Part shown: piece after piece, positions 9,153-18,283 of the stretch | Layout of the letters: every line of letters begins with the position of its first letter | Numbering within the stretch: the stretch's first letter is position 1 | Assembly: GCF_902833225.1 (NCBI RefSeq) | Contig: NZ_CADFEI010000003.1 | Location: 372,001-436,000, forward strand | Reading direction: 5' to 3' | From: Burkholderia sp. BCC1644 | GTDB lineage: Bacteria > Pseudomonadota > Gammaproteobacteria > Burkholderiales > Burkholderiaceae | DNA: 64,000 bases | The notes under the pieces: model-generated | Told to the model about the DNA's origin: nothing | What the model saw: the letters and a program-made list of their open reading frames with translations, nothing else | Databases searched by the model: none | Program-made: the position numbers and the translations under genes

Positions 9153-10816
9153 CGCGGCGACCGGAACACGCGCCCGCCGAGCACGGTGCCCCATACGGCG
9201 AGTTCTTTCAAACGCGCGGGCGCGCAGACCGACGGATCGTCGTCGAGCACCGCGAAATCCGCGTACTTGCCGATCTCGATGCTGCCGACGAGATGATCCA
9301 TCCGCAATGTATACGCCGCGCCGAGCGTGATCGCGTGCAGCGCATCGTCCACCGGCAACCGCTCGCCAACGCCCAGCACACGCCCGGACGCCGTCTCGCG
9401 CTGCACCGCGCACCATGCGGTAAACAACGGATTCAGCGGCGTGATCGGCGCATCCGAATGCAGCGCGAACGGAATGCCGAGCCGCCGCGCGGAGCCGGCC
9501 GCGTCCATCCGGTTCGCGCGATCGGGGCCGATCGTCTGGCTGTAGTGCGCATCGCCCCAGTAGTACAGATGATTCGCGAAGAAGTTCACGCACATCCCGA
9601 GCGCGCGAATGCGCCTGAGCTGCGCGGCGTCCGCCATCTGGCAATGCTGCAGCGTATGGCGATGATCGGGGCGCGGATGGCGCGCAAGCAGCGTCGTCAT
9701 CGCATCGAGCACGACCTCGGTCGCTTCGTCGCCGTTGGTATGCACGTGCAGTTGCAGCCCCGCGCGATGGAACGGCTCGAACACGTCGACGATCTGCGCG
9801 GGCGGAATCAGCCACAGCCCGTTCGGCTGGCCGCCCGCGTAGCCGGGCCAGCGCACGCGCGCGGTGAAGCCCTGGATCGAGCCGTCGACGATGAACTTCA
9901 CGGGCCCGAAATGCAGCTTGTCGGTGTTGCGTTCGATCTCCGCGAGCACGCTGTCGGCCGAGCGCGCCGGATTGCGCTGCGGCGCGAACGCCGGCACGAT
10001 CCGCACCGGGTAGTCGGGATCGGCGGTCACCTCGTGCAGCGTGCGATTACCGTCGGCCGACAGGTCGTTGACGAGATCGGTGGCCGTCGTCACGCCCGCG
10101 AGCTGCGCGACGCGCCCGAAATTCCAGACCGCGTGCGGCTTCTCGCTCGCGGAAATCGCCAGCTTGCCGCCGATCGTCTGATACACCGGCAGCATCGCCG
10201 CGAACTCCTGCAACTCGCCGGTCGGGCGGCCGTCGGCGTCGCGCGACACGCCGTCGATATCGGTGTCCTCGTCGATGCCCGCACGCGCGAGCATCGCGCC
10301 GTTCACGTTCATCAGGTGCACGCTCGCGTGCAGGATCGCGATCGGCCGCTGCGCCGACACGCGATCGAGCTCGCGGACGGCCAGCCGCGCGGTGCCGAAG
10401 AAGATCGGATCGAAGCCCCACGCGAGCAACGGCCCGTCGTCGGTCATCGCGCGCTCGGCGTCGGCGAGCCGGTCGAGCACCGCGTCGAGCGAGCGCAGGC
10501 CCGGCCAAAGCGTGCCGTCGGGGCCGCGGCGGTCGTAGTAGCCGACATACACGGCGTCCCACATCGCGCCTTCCATCAGATGACAATGCCCTTCGACGAG
10601 CCCCGGCATCAACACCTTGTCGCGCAGCGTGTCGTCGGCCGTACACGCGCCGAACCGCGCTTGCCACGCAGCCGCGTCGGTGGCGTCGCCGACCGCGAGG
10701 ATGCGGCCGTCGCGCACGGCCACGTGCGTGGCCGACGGCTGCGCCGGGTTCATCGTCAGGATGCGGCGCGCGGTGAAGACCGTCACGGGTGCGGCCGGAG
10801 TGGCGGATGCTTGCAT
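9149..10816 (-). CDS. Amidohydrolase family protein (YtcJ/AepA-like)
   Basis: 555 residues, the expected size for the YtcJ-like branch. The metal-binding HxH is in PGLVEGHCHLMEG (H77, H79); further ligands are likely in LQLHVHTNGDEA and HTLQHCQ, and the late aspartate in FALHSDAPITPLNP. The C-terminus returns to the small beta domain (SIEIGKYADFAVLDDDP). These enzymes are cytoplasmic metal-dependent hydrolases of amide, imine or related bonds, mostly with unknown substrates. It follows a Na+/solute symporter gene by 21 bases and overlaps a CobW GTPase gene, which suggests import, hydrolysis and metal supply in one operon. Confidence 0.86.
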   Translation of the reverse strand: MQASATPAAPVTVFTARRILTMNPAQPSATHVAVRDGRILAVGDATDAAAWQARFGACTADDTLRDKVLMPGLVEGHCHLMEGAMWDAVYVGYYDRRGPDGTLWPGLRSLDAVLDRLADAERAMTDDGPLLAWGFDPIFFGTARLAVRELDRVSAQRPIAILHASVHLMNVNGAMLARAGIDEDTDIDGVSRDADGRPTGELQEFAAMLPVYQTIGGKLAISASEKPHAVWNFGRVAQLAGVTTATDLVNDLSADGNRTLHEVTADPDYPVRIVPAFAPQRNPARSADSVLAEIERNTDKLHFGPVKFIVDGSIQGFTARVRWPGYAGGQPNGLWLIPPAQIVDVFEPFHRAGLQLHVHTNGDEATEVVLDAMTTLLARHPRPDHRHTLQHCQMADAAQLRRIRALGMCVNFFANHLYYWGDAHYSQTIGPDRANRMDAAGSARRLGIPFALHSDAPITPLNPLFTAWCAVQRETASGRVLGVGERLPVDDALHAITLGAAYTLRMDHLVGSIEIGKYADFAVLDDDPSVCAPARLKELAVWGTVLGGRVFRSPR

Positions 10817-10837
10817 GAGGGGCGGTTCTCCTTTGCG

Positions 10838-12232
10838 TCAGGATACGGCGTATTGCTTGACGGGACGGCCGTGCAGCATCGCATGCACGGCCGCGACGAC
10901 GAGTACGTTGACGACGAGGCACACGAGGCCGAGATTGATGCCGCCGAAATCGACGTGGAACACGTAGAAGATCATCGCGAGCACCTGGCCGCAGATCATC
11001 CCGGCGCCCACCGCGACGGGCCGCACCTGGCGCCGCGCGAGCAGGATCAGCACGCCCGGCAGGAATTGCGTGACGCCGTAGTAGGTGGTGTTGATCAGCG
11101 TGAGCATCAGGTTCGGCGTAAGCAGCGTGGTCGCGATCGACAGCAGCAGGTAACCGACGATCACGTATTTGGCCGCACGCTTCTGGCGCGACTCCGGCAG
11201 GTTCGGCATCAGGTTGCGCGTGACGATCGGCCCGATCGCGAGGCAGATGCCGGCCAGCACGAGCAGCCCCGACAGCGCGGCGCCGGCCGCGACGAGCCCG
11301 ATCAGCCAGTCGGGCAGCAGGTGCGTGACCGCGGCGAAGAACGCGTCGTTCGGCGACGCGAGCTTCAGGTTCGCGGTGATCGCGTAGTACGACGCGATCA
11401 CGAGGAACGGATACATCAGCATGTACAGCGGCATCACGACCTGCGTGCGCCGGATCGCGTTCGGTCCGCGCGCGGTGAAGAAATTCTGCGCGGCGAACGG
11501 CATCAGGTAGAAGCCGAGCGACTGGAACAGCATCGTGCTCATCGAGAAGCGCAATTGCGATCCGCTCATCGTGTTGCTGACCTGCCGGCTCGCGGCGTCG
11601 AACACCGGATGCACGCCGCCGACCTGCCAGGCGACGGCGATGCCCGTCACGACGATCGCGAGCAGCATCAGGATGTCCTTCAGGATCGCGATGTACGCGG
11701 ACGCACGCACGCCGGAGATCGCGATGTAGGTGAACGCGAGCGCCGCACACACGAGGATCAGGTACAGCGGCTCGACATGCCAGCCGAGCCCCTTGAGCGC
11801 CGCGACGAGCCCCGTGAACTGCAGCTGCCCCCACGGGATCAGGAACAGGATCGATGCGCACGCAACGACGAGTTCGAGCCCGCGGCTGCGGTAGTGGCCC
11901 TTGAACAGGTCGGGCAGCGTGATCGCGTTGTGGCGCTTGCCGGCCTCCCAGATCTTCGGGCCGACGAAATAGCCGATCGGGTAAGCCAGCAGGATATAGC
12001 CGAGGAACCACACGCCGTAGGTCGGCCCTTTCGCGTAGATGCCGCCGGGGAAGCCGACCATCGTGCCGATGCTGTAGATCTCGCCGGCGGTCAGGAAGAA
12101 CACGAGCGCCGTGCCGAACTGGCGCGACGCGACGAAGAAGTCATGCACGCTCTGCTTGCCGCGACCGCGGCCGGATCGAACGGCGAGATAGAGCGACAGC
12201 GCGATCAGCGCGGCGAAGACGACCGTTGACAT
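10838..12232 (-). CDS. Sodium:solute symporter (SSS family)
   Basis: 464 residues with about 13 membrane helices. The N-terminal part (VHDFFVASRQFGTALVFFLTAGEIYSIGTM) and the GFPGGIYAKGPTYGVWF segment are typical of SSS proteins related to pantothenate and proline carriers. I chose the ATG at 12230-12232, which starts directly at helix 1; the open frame continues far upstream but overlaps two other genes in frames without protein character. Downstream is an amidohydrolase, upstream a DUF3311 peptide, a pairing common for SSS carriers. The substrate is probably whatever the amidohydrolase cleaves. Confidence 0.88.
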   Translation of the reverse strand: MSTVVFAALIALSLYLAVRSGRGRGKQSVHDFFVASRQFGTALVFFLTAGEIYSIGTMVGFPGGIYAKGPTYGVWFLGYILLAYPIGYFVGPKIWEAGKRHNAITLPDLFKGHYRSRGLELVVACASILFLIPWGQLQFTGLVAALKGLGWHVEPLYLILVCAALAFTYIAISGVRASAYIAILKDILMLLAIVVTGIAVAWQVGGVHPVFDAASRQVSNTMSGSQLRFSMSTMLFQSLGFYLMPFAAQNFFTARGPNAIRRTQVVMPLYMLMYPFLVIASYYAITANLKLASPNDAFFAAVTHLLPDWLIGLVAAGAALSGLLVLAGICLAIGPIVTRNLMPNLPESRQKRAAKYVIVGYLLLSIATTLLTPNLMLTLINTTYYGVTQFLPGVLILLARRQVRPVAVGAGMICGQVLAMIFYVFHVDFGGINLGLVCLVVNVLVVAAVHAMLHGRPVKQYAVS

Positions 12233-12315
12233 GCGCACCTCTGCGAAGGGACGGAAAGCGTGGGGTTCGCCGGAAAGCGCTTGCGGCCGGCGCGCCGCAA
12301 CGAAGCGACGGCGCG

Positions 12316-12513
12316 CTACGCGGTGCCGCCCGCGCGGCGATCGAACAGCATCCAGCACGCGAACAGGCAGCCGGACGTCAGCACGAACCACGCGAAGATC
12401 CACATGAAGACGAACGGCACGCCCAGCACGTAGCGGTCCTGCGCGGCCACCCAGGGCAGCACGCCCAGCACGCCGAGATACGGAATACCGATGCCGATCA
12501 GGTACCTGAGCAT
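12316..12513 (-). CDS. Small DUF3311 membrane protein
   Basis: 65 residues with two membrane helices (LIGIGIPYLGVLGVLPWVA and FVFMWIFAWFVLTSGCLFACW). This matches the small DUF3311 proteins found next to SSS-type symporter genes. The start at 12511-12513 has a good ribosome site (GAGGAGACACGC ahead of ATG), which rules out the longer open frame. It sits 83 bases upstream of the symporter gene and is probably an accessory or assembly subunit of that carrier (inference from conserved proximity). Confidence 0.8.
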   Translation of the reverse strand: MLRYLIGIGIPYLGVLGVLPWVAAQDRYVLGVPFVFMWIFAWFVLTSGCLFACWMLFDRRAGGTA

Positions 12514-12696
12514 GCGTGTCTCCTCGAAAGCGGGTTCGTACGGAATGACCGTGCACGGATGCGGCAGGCGGCGCCTGCGCGACATCCGGCAGCGAATCCA
12601 GTATTCGAAGACAAAAAGGCGCGGGATAGTGCCAGACGCAGGCAATCGCTTGGGCCAGTGACGGGCCGCACGCGCTGGTGATCGCACGAACGGCTA

Positions 12697-13818
12697 TCAG
12701 CCGTCGAACGGCGCCAGCTCGTAACTCGTGCTCCGGCCGCCGGACGACGAACGGCGCAGCACGCCGTGTTCGACGAGCTCCGTGATGTCGCGCAGCGCGG
12801 TGTCCGGCGAACACTTCGCGAGGGCCGCCCACTTGGTCGTCGTCAGCTTCCCTTCGAAGCCGTCGAGCAGCCGGTTCATCACCTTGACCTGACGCGCGTT
12901 CATTGCGAAGCCGGCACATCGCTGCCAGAAGCGCGCCTTGATCAACACCGCGTCGAGCGTCGTGTGCGCGTGATCGATGGCCCTGCCCAGCGTATCCAGA
13001 AACCACGCGAGCCATTCCGTGACGTCGAGCGAACCGCGTTGCGTGCGCTCCAGCACGTCGTAGTACGCGTTGCGCTCGCGCTGGATCTGCGCCGACAGGC
13101 TGTAGAAGCGCTGCGGACTCCGGTCGGCGCGCGCCAGCACCAGATCGCCGAGCGCACGCGCGATACGGCCGTTGCCGTCGTCGAACGGATGGAGCGTGAC
13201 GAACCACAGATGGGCCAGGCCGGCCCGGATCAGCAACGGCTCGGCCGGCTCGGCATTGAGCCACGCGAGAAAGCGCGCGATCTCGTGCGCCAGGCGTGCG
13301 GCCGGCGGCGCCTCGAAATGCACGCGCTGCCGGCCGATCGGCCCGGACACCACCTGCATCGGCCCGCTCGCATCCGTACGCCATCCGCCGACCGTGATTC
13401 GCGACAATCCGGAATAGCCGGTCGGGAACAGCGCCGCATGCCACCCGAACAGGCGGGCTTCGGTGACTGGCGCCGCCGCATGGGTCGTCGCATCCAGCAC
13501 CATGTCGACGACGCCCTCGACGTGGCGGTCGACCGGCGCCAGCGCGCCGATGTCGACCCCGAGCCGGCGCGCGATCGACGAGCGGACCGATGCGACGTTC
13601 AGGGTTTCGCCTTCGATGGCGCTGGTCTTGACGACGTCCTCCGTCAACGCGGCCAGGCTGGCCTCGTCGCGCAGCGCCAGGCCGAGATCCGCCAGCCGCC
13701 CGGCCAGCATGCCTTGCGCACGGCTGACGTCGGCCAGTGGCGTGGCGAGTGCCGGGAGGTCGAAGCGCCACGTCGGCCAGTCGGCCGACTCCCAGATGAA
13801 AGTGTAATCTCCGCTCAT
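12697..13818 (-). CDS. Fic domain protein (probable AMPylator) with C-terminal winged helix
   Basis: 373 residues. The Fic active-site motif HPFDDGNGRIAR is complete (residues 210-221) with the catalytic His210. Near the N-terminus, TSAIEGE (65-71) fits the inhibitory (S/T)xxxE(G/N) motif of class II Fic proteins, where the glutamate blocks productive ATP binding. The last 75 residues (MNRLLDGFEGKLTTTKWAALAKCSPDTALRDITELVEHG, quoted only in part elsewhere) look like a winged helix-turn-helix. Such Fic proteins transfer AMP to a target hydroxyl. No antitoxin gene is adjacent, as expected for class II self-inhibition. Two related inverted repeats cover its start and upstream region, suggesting autoregulation. 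Confidence 0.88.
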   Translation of the reverse strand: MSGDYTFIWESADWPTWRFDLPALATPLADVSRAQGMLAGRLADLGLALRDEASLAALTEDVVKTSAIEGETLNVASVRSSIARRLGVDIGALAPVDRHVEGVVDMVLDATTHAAAPVTEARLFGWHAALFPTGYSGLSRITVGGWRTDASGPMQVVSGPIGRQRVHFEAPPAARLAHEIARFLAWLNAEPAEPLLIRAGLAHLWFVTLHPFDDGNGRIARALGDLVLARADRSPQRFYSLSAQIQRERNAYYDVLERTQRGSLDVTEWLAWFLDTLGRAIDHAHTTLDAVLIKARFWQRCAGFAMNARQVKVMNRLLDGFEGKLTTTKWAALAKCSPDTALRDITELVEHGVLRRSSSGGRSTSYELAPFDG

Positions 13819-13831
13819 GATGCGGAGATTA
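13805..13831. promoter_or_regulatory. Inverted repeat over the fic start codon
   Basis: TAATCTCCGC, a 7-base spacer TCATGAT, and GCGGAGATTA form perfect 10-base arms. The fic start codon (complement of 13816-13818) lies inside the spacer. The arms closely match the second repeat at 13858-13884 (TCTCCGC / GCGGAGA core). Binding here would block translation initiation or early transcription. Confidence 0.75.
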
Positions 13832-13857
13832 TCTCATCGATTCACCGCATGGCCCAA

Positions 13858-13884
13858 TATTCTCCGCATATTTTGCGGAGAATA
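13858..13884. promoter_or_regulatory. Upstream inverted repeat of the fic gene
   Basis: TATTCTCCGCA, spacer TATTT, TGCGGAGAATA: 11-base perfect arms in a locally AT-rich stretch about 40 bases upstream of the fic start. The repeat shares its half-site (TCTCCGC) with the one at the start codon, their centres about 53 bases apart (five helical turns). This looks like a pair of operators for one protein, plausibly the Fic protein's own winged-helix domain. Confidence 0.75.
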
Positions 13885-13912
13885 ATCGCCCTATTCGCCG
13901 CACGCCGGCCCG

Positions 13913-14830
13913 CTACCGCGTCCGGCCCGCGTCGCGTTTACCGGATGGCGGCGCGTCGCCGAGCCGCTCGGCAAGAAATCCGATGAACGTGCGCAGCGTG
14001 ACGAACCCTTCGCGATGCTGCGGAAACACCGCATTGAGCGTGATCGGCGGCGGCACGAACGCGTCGAGCACCGGCACGAGCGCGCCGCTGTCGAGCGCTG
14101 CGCCGACGATGAAGTGCGGCAGCAGCGCGATGCCGAGCCCCGCGATCGCCGCGTCGCGCACCACTTCGCCGTTGTTCGCGACGAGCGGCCCCTGCACGTC
14201 GAACGTGCGCGACGCGCCGTCGATGCGGAATTCCCAGCCGACGCGCCGCTCGCGCCCGTACAGCAGGCAGGTGTGGCCAGCGAGGTCGGCCGGCGTCTGC
14301 GGCGCGCCCTGCCGCTTCAGGTACGCGGGGCTCGCACACGCGATCATCCGCCACGCGCCGAGCGGGCGCGCGATCAACGTCGAATCCTCGAGCGAGCCGA
14401 TCCGCAGCACGAGGTCGAAGCCTTCGCCGATCAGGTCGACGCGCCGGTCGGTCAGATCGAGGTTCAGCCGCACGGCCGGGTGCGCGGACAGGAATTCGGC
14501 GATCAGCGGCGACACGTGCGTGATCCCGAACGACAGCGGCGCGCTGATCTTCAGCGAGCCGTGCAGCTCGGTGCTGCGCACCGACATCGCCTGCTCGGCG
14601 TCGGCGATCTCCGCGAGGATGCGCTGCGCGCGCGCATAAAACTCCTGCCCCGATTCGGTCACCGCGAGATTGCGCGTATTGCGGTGCAGAAGCCGCACGC
14701 CGAGCGACGCCTCCAGCGCCATCGTGCGCCGGCTGACGAACTGCTTGGACAGCATCAGCTGGTCGGCCGCCGCCGTGAAGCTGCCCGCATCGACGGTCGC
14801 GACGAAGATTCTCAGGTCGTTGAGTTCCAT
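13913..14830 (-). CDS. LysR-family transcriptional regulator
   Basis: 305 residues from ATG at 14830. The N-terminal winged helix (MELNDLRIFVATVDAGSFTAAADQLMLSKQFVSRR) is followed by a linker helix and a substrate-binding domain (LKISAPLSFGITHVSPLIAEF onward). A GTG three codons upstream is possible, but GGAG lies 8 bases ahead of the ATG and directly abuts the GTG, so the ATG is preferred. It is divergent from a pirin gene and likely controls it through the palindrome at 14878-14892. The subgroup resembles regulators of small redox enzymes, consistent with pirin and WrbA next door, but the inducer is unknown. Confidence 0.88.
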   Translation of the reverse strand: MELNDLRIFVATVDAGSFTAAADQLMLSKQFVSRRTMALEASLGVRLLHRNTRNLAVTESGQEFYARAQRILAEIADAEQAMSVRSTELHGSLKISAPLSFGITHVSPLIAEFLSAHPAVRLNLDLTDRRVDLIGEGFDLVLRIGSLEDSTLIARPLGAWRMIACASPAYLKRQGAPQTPADLAGHTCLLYGRERRVGWEFRIDGASRTFDVQGPLVANNGEVVRDAAIAGLGIALLPHFIVGAALDSGALVPVLDAFVPPPITLNAVFPQHREGFVTLRTFIGFLAERLGDAPPSGKRDAGRTR

Positions 14831-14877
14831 ATTGTCCACTCCATAGCGACAGTCATTATCTCTACAGCGATTTATTT

Positions 14878-14892
14878 GTCAAATCGATTGAC
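14878..14892. promoter_or_regulatory. LysR-type T-N11-A box between lysR and pirin genes
   Basis: GTCAAATCGATTGAC has 5-base inverted arms (GTCAA / TTGAC) and contains TCAA-N5-TTGA, a T-N11-A motif as bound by LysR regulators. It is 48 bases from the LysR start and 66 bases from the pirin start, in an AT-rich divergent promoter region. Confidence 0.55.
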
Positions 14893-14957
14893 CTAAGATT
14901 CATCTCAACGAACGGCCGGTCCCACTTCCGAGGTCCGGCGACTTCAAGGAAAAAATC

Positions 14958-15683
<726 letters not shown>

Positions 15684-15701
15684 CGCCCGTTCGGGAAACC
15701 G

Positions 15702-15728
15702 GGCCCCGCTGAACGCGGGGCCCTTTTA
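15702..15728 (+). terminator. Intrinsic terminator after pirin gene
   Basis: GGGCCCCGC, loop TGAAC, GCGGGGCCC, then TTTT: a 9-base perfect GC-rich stem with a short T-run. It ends only 16 bases before the wrbA start codon, so wrbA is either read through at reduced level or starts from a promoter hidden in this region. Confidence 0.8.
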
Positions 15729-15744
15729 ATCGGAGATTCGCAAC

Positions 15745-16347
15745 ATGGCCAAGGTACTCGTTCTTTACTACTCGTCCTACGGGCACGTCGAAACGATGGC
15801 GCAGCACATCGCGGAAGGCGCGAAATCGGTGCCCGGCGTCGAGGTCGCGCTCAAGCGCGTGCCGGAAACGATTCCCGTCGACCAGGCCCGCGCGATCGGC
15901 GTGAAGGTCGACCAGGCAGCGCCGGTCGCCACGGTGGACGAACTCGCCGACTACGATGCGATCATCTTCGGCACGCCGACCCGCTTCGGCAACATGGCCG
16001 GCCAGATGCGCACGTTCCTCGACCAGACCGGCGGCCTGTGGATGAAGGGCGCGCTCGTCGGCAAGATCGGCAGCGTGTTCGCGTCGACCGGCACGCAGCA
16101 CGGCGGCCAGGAAACGACGATCACGTCGTTCCACACGACGCTGCTGCACCACGGGATGGTGATCGTGGGTGTGCCGTATGCGTGCAGCGGGCTCGTCAAC
16201 ATGAGCGAAATCACCGGCGGCACGCCGTACGGCGCGACGACGCTCGCGGGCGCGGACGGCAGCCGTCAGCCGAGCGCGAACGAGCTCGACATCGCGCGCT
16301 ACCAGGGCAAGCACGTCGCGGAAATCGCGAGCAAGCTCGCGTCGTAA
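15745..16347 (+). CDS. wrbA: NAD(P)H:quinone oxidoreductase WrbA
   Basis: 200 residues, the exact WrbA size. The flavodoxin-like FMN loop is [18 protein letters not shown], and the [21 protein letters not shown] segment is diagnostic of WrbA. The enzyme is a tetrameric FMN protein that reduces quinones with two electrons, avoiding semiquinone radicals. A ribosome site (CGGAGA) lies 10 bases upstream, just after the terminator hairpin of the pirin gene. Function with pirin under phenolic or oxidative stress is inferred. Confidence 0.95.
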   Translation: MAKVLVLYYSSYGHVETMAQHIAEGAKSVPGVEVALKRVPETIPVDQARAIGVKVDQAAPVATVDELADYDAIIFGTPTRFGNMAGQMRTFLDQTGGLWMKGALVGKIGSVFASTGTQHGGQETTITSFHTTLLHHGMVIVGVPYACSGLVNMSEITGGTPYGATTLAGADGSRQPSANELDIARYQGKHVAEIASKLAS

Positions 16348-16383
16348 CGCGGCAGCCTCGCGCTCCCGCAGTCGCGCACACGA

Positions 16384-16416
16384 ACGAACGGCGCCGGTTC
16401 AACCGGCGCCGTTCGT
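16384..16416. terminator. Long perfect inverted repeat between convergent genes
   Basis: ACGAACGGCGCCGGTT and AACCGGCGCCGTTCGT are perfect 16-base arms separated by one base. It lies in the 90-base gap between the stops of wrbA and the opposite-strand gene. A bidirectional terminator is the natural reading, though no clear T-run follows on either strand. Confidence 0.65.
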
Positions 16417-16437
16417 CCTGTGCACGGCTGGCGGGCG

Positions 16438-16743
16438 TTACTGGCCCGAAGCCGGCGCGGCCGGCGCCGCCTTCGTCGCGGGCGCCTTCTGCGCGGCGTT
16501 CTGCGGATAGTTGCTCTGGTCGTTGGTCAACCGGTAGCCGCTGCCGGTGCCGATCGCCTTCAGGTCCGACGCGTGCCGCGCGCGGGCTGCCTTGCGCGCC
16601 GCCTTCTTCTGCGCCTTGTCGAGCTGCTTCTGTGTCGGCGCGGACGCCGGATCCTGCGCGTATGCCGCCGGCACGGCGGTCAACAACAGACCGAACGACG
16701 CCGTTACTGCTACTGCCACCGAAACCACGCGAGACTGCTTCAT
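16438..16743 (-). CDS. Small secreted Lys/Ala-rich protein of unknown function
   Basis: 101 residues. It starts with a clear signal peptide (MKQSRVVSVAVAVTASFGLL to AAYAQ, cleavage near residue 29). The mature part is very basic (KQLDKAQKKAARKAARARHASDLK) and then low-complexity with Asn, Gln, Ala and Pro. A short YRLTNDQSNYPQNA segment is the only ordered-looking part. I do not recognise a family with a known function; related short proteins are common in Burkholderia periplasm. The chosen start has GGAGAT 8 bases upstream. It stands alone. Confidence 0.7.
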   Translation of the reverse strand: MKQSRVVSVAVAVTASFGLLLTAVPAAYAQDPASAPTQKQLDKAQKKAARKAARARHASDLKAIGTGSGYRLTNDQSNYPQNAAQKAPATKAAPAAPASGQ

Positions 16744-16972
16744 GGCCGGATCTCCTTGTCGATTGTTGATTGTGGGTCGGACACCTGCGCGCACGCGACG
16801 GCTTGCGACAACGGCGCCGATGCAACGTTAGCCGATCACTGCACAAATGTCCGTGTGCGTTCCTGAATTCTCCCGATAACGGCCACGATACATGCGCGCC
16901 GTGTGCGCCGTCTTTTCGGCAAATCTTCCGCGCCATCAGGGAAACCGATACCCCGCGCCGGCCGGCGCCCGC

Positions 16973-17707
16973 TCAGATCCAGCGCGACAGCATCGGCAGC
17001 AGGATCGGCACGACGAAGGCCGTCAGCACGCCGTTCAGCCCCATTCCGAGCCCCGCGAACGCGCCGGCCTCCTCGCTGACCTGGAAGGCGCGCGCGGTGC
17101 CGATCCCGTGCGACGCGACGCCGAGCGCGAAGCCACGCACGGCCGGCTCGTCGACCCGCAGCAGATTGAGGATCCCGCGTGCGCACACCGCGCCGAAGAT
17201 CCCGGTCGAGATCACGAGCACGGCCGTGAGCGACGGAATGCCGCCGATCTCCGCCGCGACGGCCATCGCGATCGGCGTCGTCGCCGATTTCGGCGCGAGC
17301 GACGCGATCGTCTGGTGCGACGCACCAAACAGCGCGGCGATGCCGACCGCCGACACGATCGCGGTCAGCGAGCCCGCCAGCAGGCCGACGAGCAGCGGCA
17401 GCGCGGTGCGCCGCAGCTTCGACCACTGGCGATACAGCGGCAGCGCGAGCGCGACGGTCGCGGGGCCGAGCAGGAAGTGGACGAACTGCGCGCCTTCGAA
17501 ATACGTCGGATACGGCGTGTGCGTGATCGTCAGCAGCACGACGATCAGCGCGACCGCGATCAGCACCGGATTCGCGAGCGGGTTGAAGCGCGCCCGCGCA
17601 TAGACGGCCTGCGCGAACAGATACGCGACCAGCGTGATGGTCAGGCCGAGCAACGGGCTCGCGGCGAGATAGACCCAGATCGCGCCGAGTTTCGGGAAGG
17701 CCGTCAT
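16973..17707 (-). CDS. lrgB: LrgB/CidB-family membrane protein
   Basis: 244 residues with about seven membrane helices. The family core LGPATVALALPLYRQW, then LAPKSATTPIAMAVAAEIGGIPSLTA and the closing SHGIGTARAFQVSEEAGAFAGLGMGLNGV are typical of LrgB. With LrgA it forms a holin/antiholin-like pair that modulates murein hydrolase export or acts in export of small metabolites such as pyruvate. Its ATG overlaps the lrgA stop by 4 bases. The pair is divergent from a PucR-type regulator. Confidence 0.92.
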   Translation of the reverse strand: MTAFPKLGAIWVYLAASPLLGLTITLVAYLFAQAVYARARFNPLANPVLIAVALIVVLLTITHTPYPTYFEGAQFVHFLLGPATVALALPLYRQWSKLRRTALPLLVGLLAGSLTAIVSAVGIAALFGASHQTIASLAPKSATTPIAMAVAAEIGGIPSLTAVLVISTGIFGAVCARGILNLLRVDEPAVRGFALGVASHGIGTARAFQVSEEAGAFAGLGMGLNGVLTAFVVPILLPMLSRWI

Positions 17708-18075
17708 TGCACGCCCTCCGCGTTGCCGCCCGCGCGGCGCTGGCGCCGCAGCAGCGCGCGCGTGACGAGCGCCGTCACCGCGATCGCCAGCGTGGTGCTG
17801 ACGGCCAGCGCGACGACGACCGCGACCGCATCGCCGCGCACGCGGTCGGCCGACACCATGATGCCGACGCCGGCCGGCACGAACAGCAGCGACAGGTGGC
17901 GCAGCAGCTCGAGCGCGGTCGGTTCGATCGCATCGGCCACTTGCGGGCGCAGCATCACGAAACCGAACAGCAGCAGCATGCCGATCACGGGGCCCGGCAC
18001 CGGCAGGCCGAACAGATAGGACACGCCTTCCCCGAGACACTGGAAGGTCAGCAAGACCGCGAACGCCTGCAACAT
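17704..18075 (-). CDS. lrgA: LrgA/CidA-family holin-like protein
   Basis: 123 residues with four predicted membrane helices. The diagnostic GEGVSYLFGLPVPGPVIGMLLLF is near the N-terminus, and LSLLFVPAGVGIM follows in helix 3. It is the small partner of LrgB, encoded directly downstream with a 4-base overlap. I chose the ATG at 18073-18075, which begins right before helix 1; the longer open frame upstream encodes Arg-rich sequence. Regulation by the adjacent PucR-like gene is possible but no operator is evident. Confidence 0.9.
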   Translation of the reverse strand: MLQAFAVLLTFQCLGEGVSYLFGLPVPGPVIGMLLLFGFVMLRPQVADAIEPTALELLRHLSLLFVPAGVGIMVSADRVRGDAVAVVVALAVSTTLAIAVTALVTRALLRRQRRAGGNAEGVQ

Positions 18076-18283
18076 GAACCGCTTCTCCCGAACGTGGCCG
18101 AGCCTGCGTGCAGCCGCGCGGCCGATGAGCCGGCGGCTTGCGGCGCCGGCGTGGACATACGCGCGATCGTACCAACAATGCTCGTGGCGTGAACCCACTC
18201 GGTCGTACGTGCCCGCACACAGCCACTATCATCATGCACTTTCGGGTGCCGGCAAGCCGGCCCGCGAACCACGGAGTTTGCCG

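Noticed and set aside
9309..9314. GTATAC inside the amidohydrolase gene
   Set aside because: Coding context, isolated, without AT-rich flanks or palindrome extension; expected by chance a few times in a window of this size. The same applies to 51337-51342.
9113..12229. Plus-strand open frame of 1038 codons
   Set aside because: It is antisense to the amidohydrolase and symporter genes, very rich in Arg, His and Asp, with no domain; a by-product of GC-rich codon use.
12564..12578. GCAGGC-GGC-GCCTGC hairpin between fic and the DUF3311 gene
   Set aside because: Short stem, no T-run; typical of random GC-rich sequence.
12233..13771. In-frame upstream extension of the symporter gene
   Set aside because: It would run through the DUF3311 and Fic genes in another frame, is Arg/Gly-rich and lacks membrane character; the symporter starts at 12232.
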